Below, piece by piece: positions 43,457 to 55,704 of a DNA stretch of 64,000 nucleotides; positions within the stretch are counted from its first letter, which is position 1, and each line of letters begins with the position of its first letter. This DNA is from Roridomyces roridus (Eukaryota; Basidiomycota; Agaricomycetes; Agaricales; Mycenaceae). Position numbers and translations under genes: made by a program. The notes under the pieces were generated by a model. It was not told the origin of the DNA. It saw only the letters and a list, made by a program, of their open reading frames with translations, and made no database searches. The stretch covers positions 86,330 to 150,329 of the forward strand of contig JARKIF010000080.1 in NCBI GenBank assembly GCA_029378245.1, given 5' to 3'.

Positions 43457-44276
43457 GTGTATTTTGCGCCGACTATGTAGACAGATTTTCATCACCCCCG
43501 TAGTACGTTGGACATGTGTTCAATTTGGAATTGTATTTGAGCTAGCGAGAGTTGCTCAACGTCCCCATCAAGTCGGATCAGTGATCAAAATCATCATCAT
43601 GATACCGTCATCCACATATTTCTTGCTCCACTTCTCCTGCTTGAGATCTGGATACGCCGAGGACCCCCGAAGCCTTCATTCCCGTTCCATCACACGGCAC
43701 CTTAGGTGATGGATTGAGAACCAGCGTGAGGTAAACAGAATCACATCGCGGCACGGTACGGTATCAATGATCACAGCGCTACTTATTCCGGCTCAGCTGG
43801 CTTCCCAAGCTCAAGAGTCAAAAGGCCCATTGAGCCAGGCACAAATCCCACCTTTGTCCCAAGCATTGGGCCGTAAGACTGGTGAATTCTCCTCGTATGA
43901 CAATAGAACAATACGAGACGAAGGTCAAGGCGCCGGTGGGTGATTGACTCCTAACGGTGCTCACTGCTATCCCGTTTGTTGAGTGTCCGTGATAACGCTG
44001 TCCTGAAATCAGCTAGGCATAAAAAAACCTTGAGAAACCACCGATCAGTTCAATTGGCGGCGCAAAATTTAGTTAGCCGTTCCAGTATCCAGTGTCCAGT
44101 CCCGTATACTTATACTGCAGCGCATCAAGCAATTCACCACGCCAACAGGCGTGCAGAATCTCGAAAATTATCTCTTGATGGCTGGGACAGTTGTCAGGAA
44201 GACTAATTGAATTGAACAGGTTTCGGTCATACGGTGTACCAAGATACAGTCTCTTACATCGCCAAGAAATTCAACC
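43457..44276. other. Intergenic, right flank of the retrotransposon nest
   Basis: No supported gene in about 820 bp on either strand; open frames are short. Confidence 0.5.
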
Positions 44277-46096
44277 CTAAAGCGTACGCCCGACACTCGC
44301 CAACCTCCTCCTATAAAACTCCCTCTCCTCCTCCTTCTCCTTCTTCGTCGCCGCCTTATACTTCCCTGCCTTCTCCGCCGTCTCAGGAGTCAGCACCACA
44401 TTGTACTCTTTCTCAAACTGCCGCCGAATCTGGTCTGGCGTGACCTCGCTATCGGGGCCCATGGCCAGTTGGTTCCAGGTCGCGAGGACGCGCATCTGGT
44501 GGATTGTTGAGAGGTCGCCCGTGGCCATGGCGCGCCGGCGGGCAACGAGGAATTCGATATCGGCTGCACACATATGCGGACGCTCACTTGGATGGAATTC
44601 AGTATGATGGAGCAAGGAACTCACCGCCGGGTGGGAAGTTGATTAGGATTGAAATTGTGTGTCCAGGAGTGGTATCAAACTAAATGAAAACTCAGCGTTG
44701 CGTTGGGTGTGTGGAATGGGTCAGGACTCACATGGTAGAAAGACCGCTGCGAGTCGGGCTTGCTGAGATACCAAATTTGACGCCATAGAGCCGGGGATCT
44801 GATATACCCATCGGCGACGGGAGGACAACCAATAAACTCCGCGGGCGCGTCCGGCGCGGGTGCGAGACGCGGATCGAAATCCTTTTTGCCGCAGAATTTC
44901 TTGTGTTCTGGCCAGTCCTTCTTCTGGCAATCACTGTGCGCCGACTCGAGTCAGACACTCATTTGTTTCTGAAACTTGGAAAGGGGACGCACCTGCTGCA
45001 GTAAAGAACGATCTGACAACGGCCACAACGCTTGAGTTTCTCGAGGTCCGTTTTCTTGAGACACACGCTACAAGCGTGGTAGGCGATCGCGTCGCGTTCT
45101 TTGCACTGCGAGTTATCTACCGTCTTCTTGAGGTTGTTGCGCTTGATGCCGTCGCGGGACATCTCCTTGCGAGCTTTGCGGTCGTCGTCGCGAGGGCGGG
45201 CGGAAGAAATGACGGGGATATAGGGTTCGAAGGGGTAGTTTGTCTTGGAGATCGGTGTCGATAAGTGTAATAGGAGGAAAGGAGGTGCGACGTACATAGA
45301 CGCGTATGATACTTACGAGAGTCGAGACGATGCAGAAAGTGCGCCAAAGGAACGCCCTGCGGACGAATGCCTTCAAGTGGTCCGACGCGTCCGGGGAGTA
45401 TCGGTATTCATGAGCGACGAAGGGATGTTCGTACAAGAAGACTTCCTTGACCCGCATGTTTCCCGTGGGGTCGTGCGCAACGATCTGCTTGAGCTGTAGA
45501 AGTCTGGTTGTCAGAGAAAACTCAGAGCAAGTCCATCTGCGACGCACCAAGTTGATGAGGTTATACTCGCCGTCGCCGATGAGAACTTCGATCCTAAGCT
45601 CTGGGCAGATGATACGGCTGTTGTCTCGCGGACAAGTGCAGGAACCGCGGTACAGCCCGTCCAGAGCCAACTCCCTCTTCTTCTCAACGCTCAAAGCCTT
45701 CCATTCCTCCTCAAAGTTCCCGTACTGAAGCTGCTCCACGGCTAGAGCAGCAAGCACGCCCTCCGCGCGCATGAGCTCCTTGGTGGTCCGGACATTATCG
45801 AGGTTGAATTCATTCATAGATTGACTGTTCCAGGCCCATTCATTGTCCTCCCGCTTATCCATCGCCTGAAAGTCGATGAAGTGTGAGTATTTGAAGTTCA
45901 GCTCTTCCTCGAACCACTCGTTCCATGCGACTCGGTCGGTGTGCTTATCCGGACGCGGGCGGTTACTCGCCTTGCGTGGCTGAGTGCGATTGCGAGATGG
46001 ACCAGAGTCGGGAGTGGCACCGCCGTCGCGGCGACGCTCTTGGAGGGCCCCAGCGAGTGCGCCCATCATAATCTGCTCTTTCGTGAGAGTGGACAT
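44277..46096 (-). CDS. MYND-type zinc finger protein
   Basis: MYND fingers bind zinc and recruit Pro-rich partners; full-length proteins of this agaricomycete group have no known function. The start at 46096 reads MSTLTKEQIMMGALAGALQE, then a basic, Pro-rich segment. A helical region (FEEELNFKYSHFIDFQAMDK, EGVLAALAVEQLQYGNFEEE) and TTRLLQLKQIVAHDPTGN follow. The finger is CSVCLKKTDLEKLKRCGRC then YCS, continued after an intron with the remaining Cys/His as DCQKKDWPEHKKFCGKKDF near 44,880-44,945. Later exons read GYIRSPALWRQIWYLS and DIEFLVARRRAMATG, ending LASVGRTL with TAG at 44277. Four or more introns. No damage seen. Confidence 0.78.
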
Positions 46097-47297
46097 GGCT
46101 GTGAGTGGATTGGAGAGTCTTCAGGCTGAGCGAGAGTGGGCTTTGGTCGTGCTGGCAGAAGGTGAAGAAAAAAAGAAGCGCGCGGCGTTCGGAGTCACCC
46201 GGCCGAAGTGGTCGGCAGCTCTTTATCAGGTGGTCATCACAAATACAAATAGCCTCCCGGAAGGACCAGAATCGAATTGAAATTTCCCTGCGGCAGCCGC
46301 ATTCCGACGTCGAATAAGGACTGATCAGGTCCTGGTAACTACTTAGTAGCCTGACTTGAACCTGACTCCCAACTGACTCCCGGGCCTGAGGACCATCCCC
46401 TTCGGAAGCTTCCAATCGTCATCTTTGCTTTCATCTTGGGATTCAATTCGCTTCCTAATTACACCGTATAATCTGAGCCGTCAGCCGCAGTCCGTGGTTC
46501 TTCTTCGTCTGGACCGCTCGTCTATGGGTTTTTTCGCGGTGCGCACTGCACCCCTCTGATCCGTCTGTGGTCCGAATTGCTCAAAGGCTTTTGAGATTCC
46601 ATATGGCGGTGGAGTTTATGAGGGAGTGGAAGGTTGTTCCGGTAGCGTAACATGCCGGTTGGATGGTTCACCACGGGGAAATCGCACGGTAACTTGGAAA
46701 GCCTGAGCCTTTATCAAGACTCAACAGATCAGAATTGAAAACTCAACTCAGTTGACCTATAGGCTATCTCTATTTTCCAGACCCGATTCATTCGACACAG
46801 CTCCTCTCATGTCTGTCAGCAAAATGTGAGAGAACCTCGCGGGCAATTGGCTTGGCAATGGACTTGAAGAGCCAACTGAGGTACTAATGATACTGCCTCC
46901 AATGGGATTCTCGCAGCCAGTCGAAAGCTGTCGATGTCGAATGAACAGCTGCTTGTCGATAGGCATCTTTGTTCGCCCTGGGAAGAGAATAAGCATTTCA
47001 ACTGGGTTCTACTGGAGTGAAGCAGGCGATGTTGTATCAAGGAAGGCTACCCAGACTGAGGAATATCGCCATTGTGAATGGGGAAAAGAGCCCTGCATCT
47101 CGTCAACAATTTCAGGTGACCTCTGAATTTCAGACGAACAGTCATACTTCTGTCATCTTTGAGAAGTTGGAGCAGAATCTTACTTTGAACTCTCTTGGCA
47201 CCTCTCACGACGCGATTCGTCGCCTCCAAGATTGAATTGTCCCTGGGATGAATATAAAAACTCGGTCGGTCCACCGCAAATAATCAGTACACCCACC
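46097..47297. other. Intergenic, no supported gene
   Basis: 1.2 kb between divergently oriented genes. Open frames on both strands lack consistent splicing or motifs. TATAAAAA at 47253-47260 belongs to the next gene. Confidence 0.5.
47253..47260 (+). promoter_or_regulatory. TATA box of secreted protein gene A
   Basis: TATAAAAA 38 bases before ATG 47298. The neighbouring paralogue has ATAAAAG at about the same distance (48,233-48,239 before ATG 48285). Confidence 0.6.
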
Positions 47298-47995
47298 ATG
47301 TACTTTGCAAAACTCTTCCTCATCATCGCACCACTCGCCCTCCAAACCCACGCCCAGATCCTCACCGCAGACAATCCAAACCTCCCACTCATCCAAACCC
47401 CCGCGCGTGCGAGCCGTGTCCCGCAGCTCTCCACCCTCGCTACCCCCACCGTCCCGGCCTTCGTCCCTGCCCAGTCGGACATTGTCAAAAACACCACAGT
47501 CCCCCTGGGCCAGATTTCCTTCCTCGGATGGCGCTTTCCCGTCATCGCCGGGTTCGACGACGATACGGAGGTGTTCGATGGTACCAGCAAGAATATCACA
47601 ATCTTCTTCACACCGCCTGGCGGGGTGGAGGCGCGCGTTGTTAGGCGAGTACCCAGTTTTTAAAATTCACCGGAGAATATGCGTTGATTGGGTTACGTCC
47701 CACAGCTTCTTCAGCGGCCCTCCGATCACCTCCCGGTGCGAATTCATTCCTGGAGATTCCTTCCTTGCTGGAGTCATGGGCACCGTGGTTGGAACGTGAG
47801 TTTCATAGATTCAAAGTACTAACCAACCGGACTGACCATAATTTTTTTCTCAGATATCAAGGCAGATGGGTCGTCAATTTTGGAAGCAGCGCAGACACCA
47901 CGGCGCCTTTGGATCCGACGACGGGGTGCGGACCGCAGCCCTTCGACATTCAGACTGCGGAGTTTGTGGCTACTTGGGAGGTTGTGCCGGCGTGA
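47298..47995 (+). CDS. Small secreted protein A, unknown family
   Basis: No named family. Signal peptide MYFAKLFLIIAPLALQTHAQ, then a Pro-rich segment and a folded part: GQISFLGWRFPVIAGFDDD, EVFDGTSKNITIFFTPPGG, then across introns SFFSGPPITSRCEFIPGDSF and YQGRWVVNFGSSAD. The end reads DPTTGCGPQPFDIQTAEFVA then TWEVVPA before TGA. Three exons of regular structure. N-glycosylation sites (NTT, NIT) and two Cys fit a secreted protein. It is a tandem paralogue of the gene at 48285-48981, with which it shares layout, intron positions and a Tyr-Gln/Arg-Gly-Arg-Trp-Val core. Confidence 0.65.
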
Positions 47996-48284
47996 GGGAT
48001 GACAGCATTGATAGGACGAACAAGGGTTTCTTTGTCTGCATGATATTCCTGTTTGTACGAATTTATCGGTGAGATGTTGTGACAAACGGAACGCAGCTAA
48101 GCCCACGGAGTCTGCCGGTTTCTGAACGGCTCCACTCTAAGTGCTTCGGGAGAAATGCGGACTCGAAGCATCGGCACTCACGACACGTCTTCGAAGTCCC
48201 CTAAACGTCCAAGTGTACTTCAATGACTGAGCATAAAAGCTGGCTAGCTGAGACGTGCGTCGTGCACTCACCCACTGACCCACC

Positions 48285-48981
48285 ATGCATCTGAGCATCG
48301 TGTTCGTTCTCCTCGGAGCATCCCTCCCTGCACTCACGCAAGCTTCGCCCAATCCCAAACCGACCGCAGGCAACTTCCCCATCGTCAATAGCCCAGTCGG
48401 CGCCGCACCAGCTCCAGACACCGACGCCGGCATTCCGATCGTCTGCCCCTTCGTCCCTTCACCCGACCACCTCATCGTCAACACCACAATCGCCCCGGGG
48501 GACATCGCATTCCTGGGGTACCAATTCCGCATCATCCCGTCCGTTAACAAGGAAGGGAATCTGCAGGTCTTTGACGGTACGGCGAAGAACATCACCACTT
48601 TTTATGCGCCACCCGGTGGACCGGAGCAATGGCTCGGCGGGTGAGTTTTCAGCTTGATTTGAGTGGTGATTTGACGACGGACCCATTTAAAGCTTCGAGA
48701 GCGGACCGCCGATAGACTCCACCTGCGGGTTCTTCTCCGGCATGGCGTTCTACTCGATGATCATGGACACAAGCGTTGTCGGAACGTACGTCTGTTTTCT
48801 CCTCGTCTCCTGCACTTCATTGATTCGGAATCGCACGATGCATAGCTACCGAGGAAGATGGGTCTTTGAATTTGGAAGTAGCGCCCAACCACATGCGCCG
48901 TTGAGTCAGACGACGGGATGTGGGCCCGAGCCGTTTGACATCAAGAGGGTGGAGTTTGTGAGGGAGTGGGAGGTGGTGTAA
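48285..48981 (+). CDS. Small secreted protein B, paralogue of A
   Basis: Same unknown family as the gene 290 bp upstream. Signal peptide MHLSIVFVLLGASLPALTQA, then GDIAFLGYQFRIIPSVNKEG, LQVFDGTAKNITTFYAPPGG, FESGPPIDSTCGFFSGMAFY, YRGRWVFEFGSSAQPHAPLS and TTGCGPEPFDIKRVEFVREW. It ends EVV with TAA. Three exons, introns at the same places as copy A. The start is fixed by the signal peptide. The sequences have diverged clearly, so the duplication is old. Function unknown; secretion is the only firm inference. Confidence 0.65.
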
Positions 48982-49437
48982 TGCGCGACTCGATCGGCTT
49001 GAATAAATTCCATTTACCGAGCGAGCAGAGAAAAGGAAGGAAGGAAGGGGTTCTAAAGAACGATTATCGATTAGGAATCGTAACATTACCCTGATTGTCG
49101 ACTGTGGTGCTCAGAGATTGCGAGTTCGTGGACTGTGGACGAGGGCAAATGCCCAGTCCACTGCCAAGTGAAATGCTTTTTTCCCTATTTATTTTAAAGA
49201 GTGAGTTCCGTAGTTGCCACAAGTAAGGACCCAGAACGTGGAAGTTCATCTACTGAAACCGACGGGGAAGAATTTACGGGTCGCAGAGGGCACACCCTGT
49301 GCAGCTGGAGGTCTTCCCAGGTTGTTCGAATGAGGTCTTGGGTGAAAGGACATCCTGTGGTATTTCACAACGTCTCATGGAGCCACTCGTCGTTTGCGAA
49401 TTTATCAAAGCGTACCTGGGAAAGATCAATGCGGGCT
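48982..49437. other. Intergenic; holds the F-box 3' flank that is duplicated at 61.7-61.9 kb
   Basis: No gene. The minus-strand sequence of about 49,250-49,437 reappears in plus orientation near 61,690-61,925. Confidence 0.55.
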
Positions 49438-50546
49438 TCAAACAAGCAACGTGGGTCTGCATACTTCAACGCCAGGCATAACAAGTACAGGTTCAGCTTG
49501 AACGAGCATGGGCTCCAACTCGAGTATCGCTAGGCGGTGGAATGGACCCTGAGGCCCGCCGCGCTTGAGCACCGATTGGATTTTCTCTATCACGTCGTCT
49601 GGGAAGTAGACGGTGTTGATTCGGATGGTGTGTAGATGCTGAGAGTACGCGACGCTTGACAGAGCTTGGACTAGACGGTTGATGTGAATGCCTGCTAGGT
49701 GCAGGGTTTTGAGATTGGGGAATACGGAGAGATCGAGAGATGGCTTGACGCCCTGTGAGGCATCTCAAGTGAGGGGAGTGGGATGCCGGGAACGCAATGA
49801 ACTCACCACCAAGCGCAGATTTTCGATGTTTTCAAGGGCGGGTAGTAACACCGGCCACTGAAAGACTGCATTCGTAGTCCAGTGCACAGAAAGTGCTTGC
49901 AGACGGGAGAGGTCGAAAGGGCAATTTGGGTCTCGTAGCCAATGCCCAATGACACCTGCAAACATGTCTAGTTCGAGGGCGTCAAGCGCCACCCGTGAAG
50001 CCCCGGACGAGGAAGGGATTGGAGGAGTCCCCGTGGGATACGAATTCGAAGGCGGAATGTGGCGACATGCGAGGGCGAGGACCTTGATCGTGGGCGACGC
50101 CTGTTCCCAGATCCGGAAGAACGTCTCCGCTTGCACAAAGTTGCAATCGAGGTCCACGCTGCGAAGAGCGGGCATGCTGAGAATCTGGCGCACACCCAGT
50201 GCGTTTGCTTCCGTGAGGTCGAAATGATCAGTTACGACGGTGTCTAGGCGAGTAAATGCCAGGCGACAGAGATCGTAAGAGTCTTTGGGATCAAAGGAAA
50301 GCTGGCGGACGTGATGAAGGAGGTGAGGGGAGCGTACGAACGTCTGCTGGAGGAGACGACGCTTGTGGTGTGTGTCGGGTCCTGGAGTTGCTTTATATAG
50401 AGGCGCTCGATAGAGGTGACAACGGGCCGGATGCGTCCAGCTCCGAGCGACGAGAGCGCATGCATGAAGATCCGAAATTGAGTCACAAAGGTGGTGAATA
50501 ATTGGTGGAGAAGCTCTGGGACATTGAGGGCAAGTTTGGTCGACAT
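49438..50546 (-). pseudogene. F-box-like gene with one frameshift
   Basis: Same family as the genes at 24499-25658 and 60154-61321. The start at 50546 reads MSTKLALNVPELLHQ. About 15 codons in, near 50,500, the frame shifts by one base, and the expected F-box continuation IIHHLCDSISDLHACALVAR is in another frame. The rest is open: RSVDLDCNFVQAETFFRIWE, LDALELDMFAGVIGHWLRDP, CPFDLSRLQALSVHWTTNAV. After an intron near 49,755-49,805 the last exon reads LKTLHLAGIHINRLVQALSS and ends VEVCRPTLLV with TGA at 49438. With a single one-base lesion, a sequence error cannot be excluded, so the gene may be live. Confidence 0.65.
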
Positions 50547-50877
50547 GGTGAGTCGAGTCAAAGAGGAGCCGCAAGAGTCGGGAGCTATGCGGCCATCAGG
50601 CTGTCATCACGTACAAACCAACACCGCTCGAGAGTCGACTGAGATTCTCGCCTCCTGATCTTGTCCCTATCCTCTCCGACTTGGCTCAATCCTGGCAGCT
50701 CTCTGCCTGACTACTTCGATGGGATTATTCTTGGCATCTGAACTGGATCCAACATCATAAAAATCAAGCGTTTATAGATTCAAGTCGAATTATACAAAGG
50801 AAGGCGAAATCGTTAAAAAGAATCGTGTAGTACATCTGCTTTTGCGCGAAACTCATCCAGCTCACTTATCAAGAGAT
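50547..50877. other. Intergenic between the F-box start and the GH7 3' end
   Basis: About 330 bp holding the F-box upstream region and the 3' flank of the cellobiohydrolase; no gene seen. Confidence 0.5.
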
Positions 50878-52794
50878 TTAGAGGCATTGCGAGTAGTCTA
50901 TGGCGTCCAAGATCAGCACCGCATCAAAAAAACGAATTTTCAACACTCACAAGGGTTCACAACGTTGCAAGTGAAGGGGCTCGCGCAAACGGTCGCGCCA
51001 GTGTACCCCATGCCTCCGCATTGACCGTACTCAGCAACGGTCTGGCCGCCAGTGGGAGGAGAGGTAGGGGAGGTGACGGGGCTGCTGGAGGAGCCAGTGG
51101 GGTTGCCGGGCTGGGTGCCGGTGGAGCTGAAGGTCGAGCCGATGGGACCAAACTTGATGTTTGAGTAGGTCACAGAGTTGCTGCCCTGCTGGGACTCGAC
51201 GGTCTATCAAGGAAGATGAATATTTATCCACATCGAGAATCGAAGAAGGCAACGAACCGGGGGGTTGCCAGAAGTAGTGGAGCAAGGACCGCGGGAAACA
51301 CCGGGGGCAGTCGTGCTGGCGTTGAGCGGGTAGTCGCTGTCGAGCCAGTACATGCCAGCAGCGTAGTCGTCCCAGATGGAGAGCGCCAACACCATTCCGC
51401 GGGTGAGCGACTCGCCCATGGTCTTGAGACCGCCGAGGGTCGCAAAGTAGTTGTCATCGCCGGTGAAGCTCTTCTGCTCCGCGCAGAAGTCGTCCGTGAT
51501 GCCGTTAACGGCGGGCGAGACACCAGCGAGGTTGGTGAACGAGTTGTCGATGACCTTGTTGTTCTGAACGTAGAGACGGTTGATGGCCGAGAGTGTGCCG
51601 GTGCTGGTGCCGTCCGAAGAGACGAACTGGGTGACGACGGTGACGGGCTGCGAGGTGTCGACAGTGAGGCCGGGACCGAAGAAAGTCTGGTTGCCCATGC
51701 GCCACGAGTTGAAGTCACAACCGTCGTGGTCGCAGAGACTCGAGTCGCGGGAAGCAGCTGTCGCGCCGCACTGATCGCCGGTGCACGAAGTCTGGCCGAC
51801 GACCGAGCAGGGGTGGGGCTAAATATCCAATGAGGTCGTGGAAGTAATGATAATCGAGAAAACGTACAGTGTATGCCGAGCCGTACTTGTTGGCCTCCCA
51901 GATATCCATCTCATTGCAGCAGGTACCCATGTTTCCGGTACCGGTGTTGGCATCGTTGCTGTCGGGCGCCCAGCCTTCAATATTAGCGAGGCCGTTGATG
52001 AACTTGATGTCCTGGGGGCACTGCGAGTCGCAGTATCCGACACCGTATTGCGCACCGGCCTTGTTGGTGGCAGGGAAGCGAGCCATTCCACCGTCGGCGT
52101 CCATCTCTGCGACACAAATATCAGCGAAGGAACACAGGTCGATAAGAAGAAAATCGCACCAGAGAGGTACAAGGCGCCGTTGATTCCACAGCCGAGGTTG
52201 CTCATATCCACAGTGAAGGTGAACTCTGTCGAGAAATGAGCACGTGTTCGAAGTTCATGAAATAAAACCCACCTTGGTTAACAAGCTTGAACATCTGATA
52301 CTCGTTGGTGCTCGCCATCAAGTAGACACGACTCCCAACGTTCGAACCAGTGACAAAGTCAAGCTTGAGCGAGTTTCCGGTCGTGGTGATACCGTAGGTG
52401 GAAGCATAGTCGGCACCGTCGAGCGCACAGTTGGTCGCACAGGTAGTCGGGTCAGGGCAAAGAGTAGCATCCTGCTGGGCGTTAGCGAGTGATTGGATCT
52501 ATTGAAGAAGCTTGCGCACCCAGGTGTTACCAGTGTAGCAGTTGGTGGTGTCCTTGGTCGAGTGGAGCCAGCGCCAGTTGCTGTCGAGCACGACCGCGGT
52601 GTTGAGGGTCGTGCAGCTACCACCGGCAGAGCAGGATTCGATCGGGAGCGGGGGGTGGACTGTTGCAATCAAGTTAGGCAAGCTTCGGGGCGCCAACAAA
52701 AATCCCACGGACCCTCGGCGACCTGGGTGCCGATCTGCTGGCCGTAGGTGACGGCGAGGAAGCAGAGAGAAACAAGAGCAGCGGTAGGGAACAT
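50878..52794 (-). CDS. GH7 cellobiohydrolase with C-terminal CBM1
   Basis: Secreted cellulase releasing cellobiose from cellulose chain ends. Signal peptide [18 protein letters not shown], then QQIGTQVAE and, after an intron, HPPLPIESC. Core blocks: [59 protein letters not shown] and [18 protein letters not shown]. The catalytic motif NEMDIWEAN has the nucleophile Glu, the helper Asp and the acid/base Glu in proper spacing. The core ends with [13 protein letters not shown] Ser/Thr/Pro linker leads to CBM1 ([20 protein letters not shown]), spliced after NVVNP to end YYSQCL with TAA at 50878. The many Cys residues match the family's disulfides. About ten introns, none breaking the frame. The substrate-tunnel loops were not modelled. 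Confidence 0.93.
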
Positions 52795-53175
52795 TGCGAA
52801 AATGCCAAGCTAATAGCCAAGTCAGCGGAGTTTAACCGTGGTGGGCACAAGGGCTTACTAGGAGGAGTGCCAAGGACGAGAAGTGTGTGTTTGCCTCTTG
52901 GCGACTGTCTGCAACAGAAAATCATCAGATTTTTTACTGATTCAAGTTGGGAGAGTGCGTACGAGCTCAGGAGAGACGCTGAGTAGAGTTGGAGAACTGG
53001 CTGGAAGTTGCTGCTCGGCCGTCCTTTTATATCTGACGACGATACGCAGAGTGCCCCGTGAGCTAGTGGCAAAGAAATTGGAGCTGGGGTGGTGGATATT
53101 CGTCGGATGTATCGATTCATGCTCCGGGCCCAAGTCATAGAGCACGGGACTGGCCCAGGAGCCACGGGCACAAAG
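52795..53175 (-). promoter_or_regulatory. Promoter and 5' leader of the GH7 gene
   Basis: On the minus strand ATATAAAA lies at 53025-53032, about 230 bases before the ATG. A candidate 5'-leader intron with GTAAGC and TATTAG ends lies at 52810-52858. Regulation by carbon source is usual for such genes but is not shown by a site I can confirm. Confidence 0.55.
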
Positions 53176-54939
53176 CACGGCTCAACGTCGGTCTAGACTT
53201 TTGTCGGCATCAGCAACTGACATTCGGTGAATCCCCGGTGCGGAAGATTCAATGATTTTGGTTCGAGCTAAGATAAGCTGGTCCTCTTTTTTTACGTCGT
53301 CTTGTACAAGAATAGGGCCAAACAGCTGGCAGTATTTCGGACGCTCTTGAAAGACTCGGATCGCTGGATATGACGCGGAGAATACATCGGAAGGACAATT
53401 GTCGAAGAAAGAGATGGCTGCCGAGAGAATGCGAAAGGAGCGACATTTCGTTATCCAGAAGTGTGGGCAAACGATAATGATACCGAGTCGTCAATTATCA
53501 GAGAGTTCTAGTAAGCTCAAGAGATCTGAGTGTGTAGAAAACTGTGCCGCTAGTACTACCGATCAAAGCCGGTGCGCAGTACAAGGTCGTCAAAGTCCCG
53601 TCCGAGCAAGATCCGTCAGAAGAAAGGCAGTCACGAGAAGACACGGCGGCATCAACTTCTAGCGCTGTGGTATCAACGGGCTCAACGGCTGCGAACGGCT
53701 CTACAAACGCGGTGACAATCCAAAGGCGCCAGCGGTCAAGGGCTTGATCACCGAACGAGCTTGGAGGAAACCATGTGAAAGACAAGTATGTCCGCCCGAA
53801 ACGAGTGTTCTGCCGCCGGAGGTTGTACAGGAATAGCCAAGAATCTCGGAGCGTTATTCTCGATATCGCTCCTCAATGAACCGACACTACGGAATCGTGG
53901 TCATAGGAGCGGGCGCGGACGAGACAGAGAGGTAAATCATATTTGAATGTCCTGTGAGCAATCGCTCCTCAGAGAAACACATGAGGACGACGACGTACCC
54001 AGGGAAGCAAACACCCCTGCTATATGCCTATGGATAAACGCGAATTGTTACTCATTGGTTCACGGAGATATACGAACCCACCGAAAGAAGCCCACCGAAA
54101 GTGCACGTGTCAAGCATGAAGGGCAAGGGTACACAATTCCTTGACGACAGACACCTGAGCACTGAGGAGCACTGTCAGCTCGCGACCACACGAGAGGGAT
54201 TCTGGCACCACATACCGGGACCAGCCATGGCGTATGTCTCAGTGAGCACTGCCTGCAGTCCATTCATGCGCCACCAGATAGCCTGCAACACCCCCAGTTC
54301 ACCGTCAGCTTGCGAGGACTGGGATATAGACACACAGGACGTGCTGCCACATGTCGAGCTGCCACAGCGGGAATAGCACAGGGATACCATCTTCCCCGTC
54401 AAGGCGGAGTTGATGGAGCGACGGCCCGGCGAGCAGGATTCGTACGAGGTGAGAGGTGGACGGGCCGAGAGCCTCAGGGAGGAGATAAGATCCGCCACGA
54501 GCCTCGCCATGCGTTCTCTCGCAGCTCATGCATCATGTACCAGGGAAACATTTGGATTTCCACCTAACGGCGGTCTCAGGCTTCAGGCCACGGAGGGGAG
54601 TCTTCCAAAGGAGATGAGAGTCAAGGGCAAGCCGCGATCAACATGTGATGGGTTTGGACAAGTTTGGCTCGATCCGATCCCGGCTGTTGCCAAGGTATCA
54701 CTCATGGCCTCCTTCCTCCTGCTCCTCCTCCTCCTCGCTTAACGAGGCATCTTCTTCAACGAGCCCAAGATGAAACCGCATCCCGAGCCTCGAGGCCCCA
54801 TCGCCCAATGATGCGTGGTGCAGTCCAATCCATATGCATCGCGGATGTGCCATCTCATCTCGTCGAAGCATCAGCGATATTTTCACGGACCATGTCAGCA
54901 ACCGTCCCACACGCCACCCACTCTCTTGCCACCCTTTAG
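53176..54939. other. Gene-poor stretch
   Basis: 1.7 kb without a supported gene. Minus-strand open frames at 53,498-53,785 and 54,175-54,510 (ATG at 54510, 111 residues) have no motif, signal peptide or consistent splice context. A (CTC)n tract lies near 54,715-54,735. Confidence 0.4.
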
Positions 54940-55704
54940 ATGGACCACCCCTACAGCGGCTCAGCGGGTTACATCTACGCCAACGATGTGCGTCCCTCGT
55001 CGCTGCCAGCAGCAGCCTCGGAACTGACGTCGATTTCACACAGCACCCGGCACCATACCGACCGACCCTCGTCCAGGTGAGCCAAGCGGCGCCGACCAGC
55101 CCGCCCAAGCAGAACGGCTCCTCGACCCCGACACATAGTATCTCAGCCAAGCCACGGACATCGCACGACTCGAGCTGGTCTACCGAGGGCACCTACACGC
55201 GAGTGCAACGCCCCAAACACGTGGATGCAGCACCCATACCTGTGCCCATAGGCCGTCCACGCGGACACTCGCAGTCCAGCGGTCCTCTCCTCCCTCTCCG
55301 CGGGCCCATATCCCATCCGTATCAGCAGCGTAACACGTCGTGGGTTGAGCCCGAGCATGATGACGCCGTGGAGGCCCAGGAAACCGTCGGTCCTGCGAGC
55401 AGCGTGAGCTTCGGCGTGCAACCCCGTGCGATAGCTCCATCAACGACACGGAGGGCCCCAATGATGACGCCGTATGCCACTGACGGAGATCCGATGAGCC
55501 TTCGTCGCTCGGCTTTCGTTCCTCACGACTTGGGTCCATCCGATAGGACGGTTATCTCGGATTGGCAGGATACTTTGGAGGTGTGTTCCTGTTTCGTTTT
55601 CACCAAGTATCTCTCTAACGAATCTCGAGCAGCAAGGGCAGAGACGGATCCAGCGGGCGATACGACGCTTGAGACGGTGGACGTGTACTGTCATCCCTGA
55701 TTAA
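54940..55704 (+). CDS. Disordered Ser/Pro-rich hypothetical protein
   Basis: No family recognised. The start at 54940 (MDHPYSGSAGYIYANDV) splices with GTGAGC/CATAG ends into SISAKPRTSHDSSWSTEG, VPIGRPRGHSQSSGP, SHPYQQRNTSWVEPEHDD and RSAFVPHDLGPSDRTVISDW. A GTGTGT/GAGCAG intron then leads to a short basic helix, GQRRIQRAIRRLRRWTCTV, and TAA at 55704. Phase holds across both introns, which favours this model over the longer single frame from 54834. Low-complexity composition with a basic amphipathic end suggests a protein- or nucleic-acid-binding regulator, but that is inference. Confidence 0.45.

Noticed and set aside
51216..51833. Plus-strand frame of 205 codons rich in Val/Glu/Arg
   Set aside because: Antisense to the GH7 core; GC-rich third positions keep the opposite frame open.
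54834..55700. Single-exon reading of the hypothetical protein from 54834
   Set aside because: A spliced model from 54940 uses two good GT-AG introns in phase and gives a more natural start; the unspliced N-terminus has no support.
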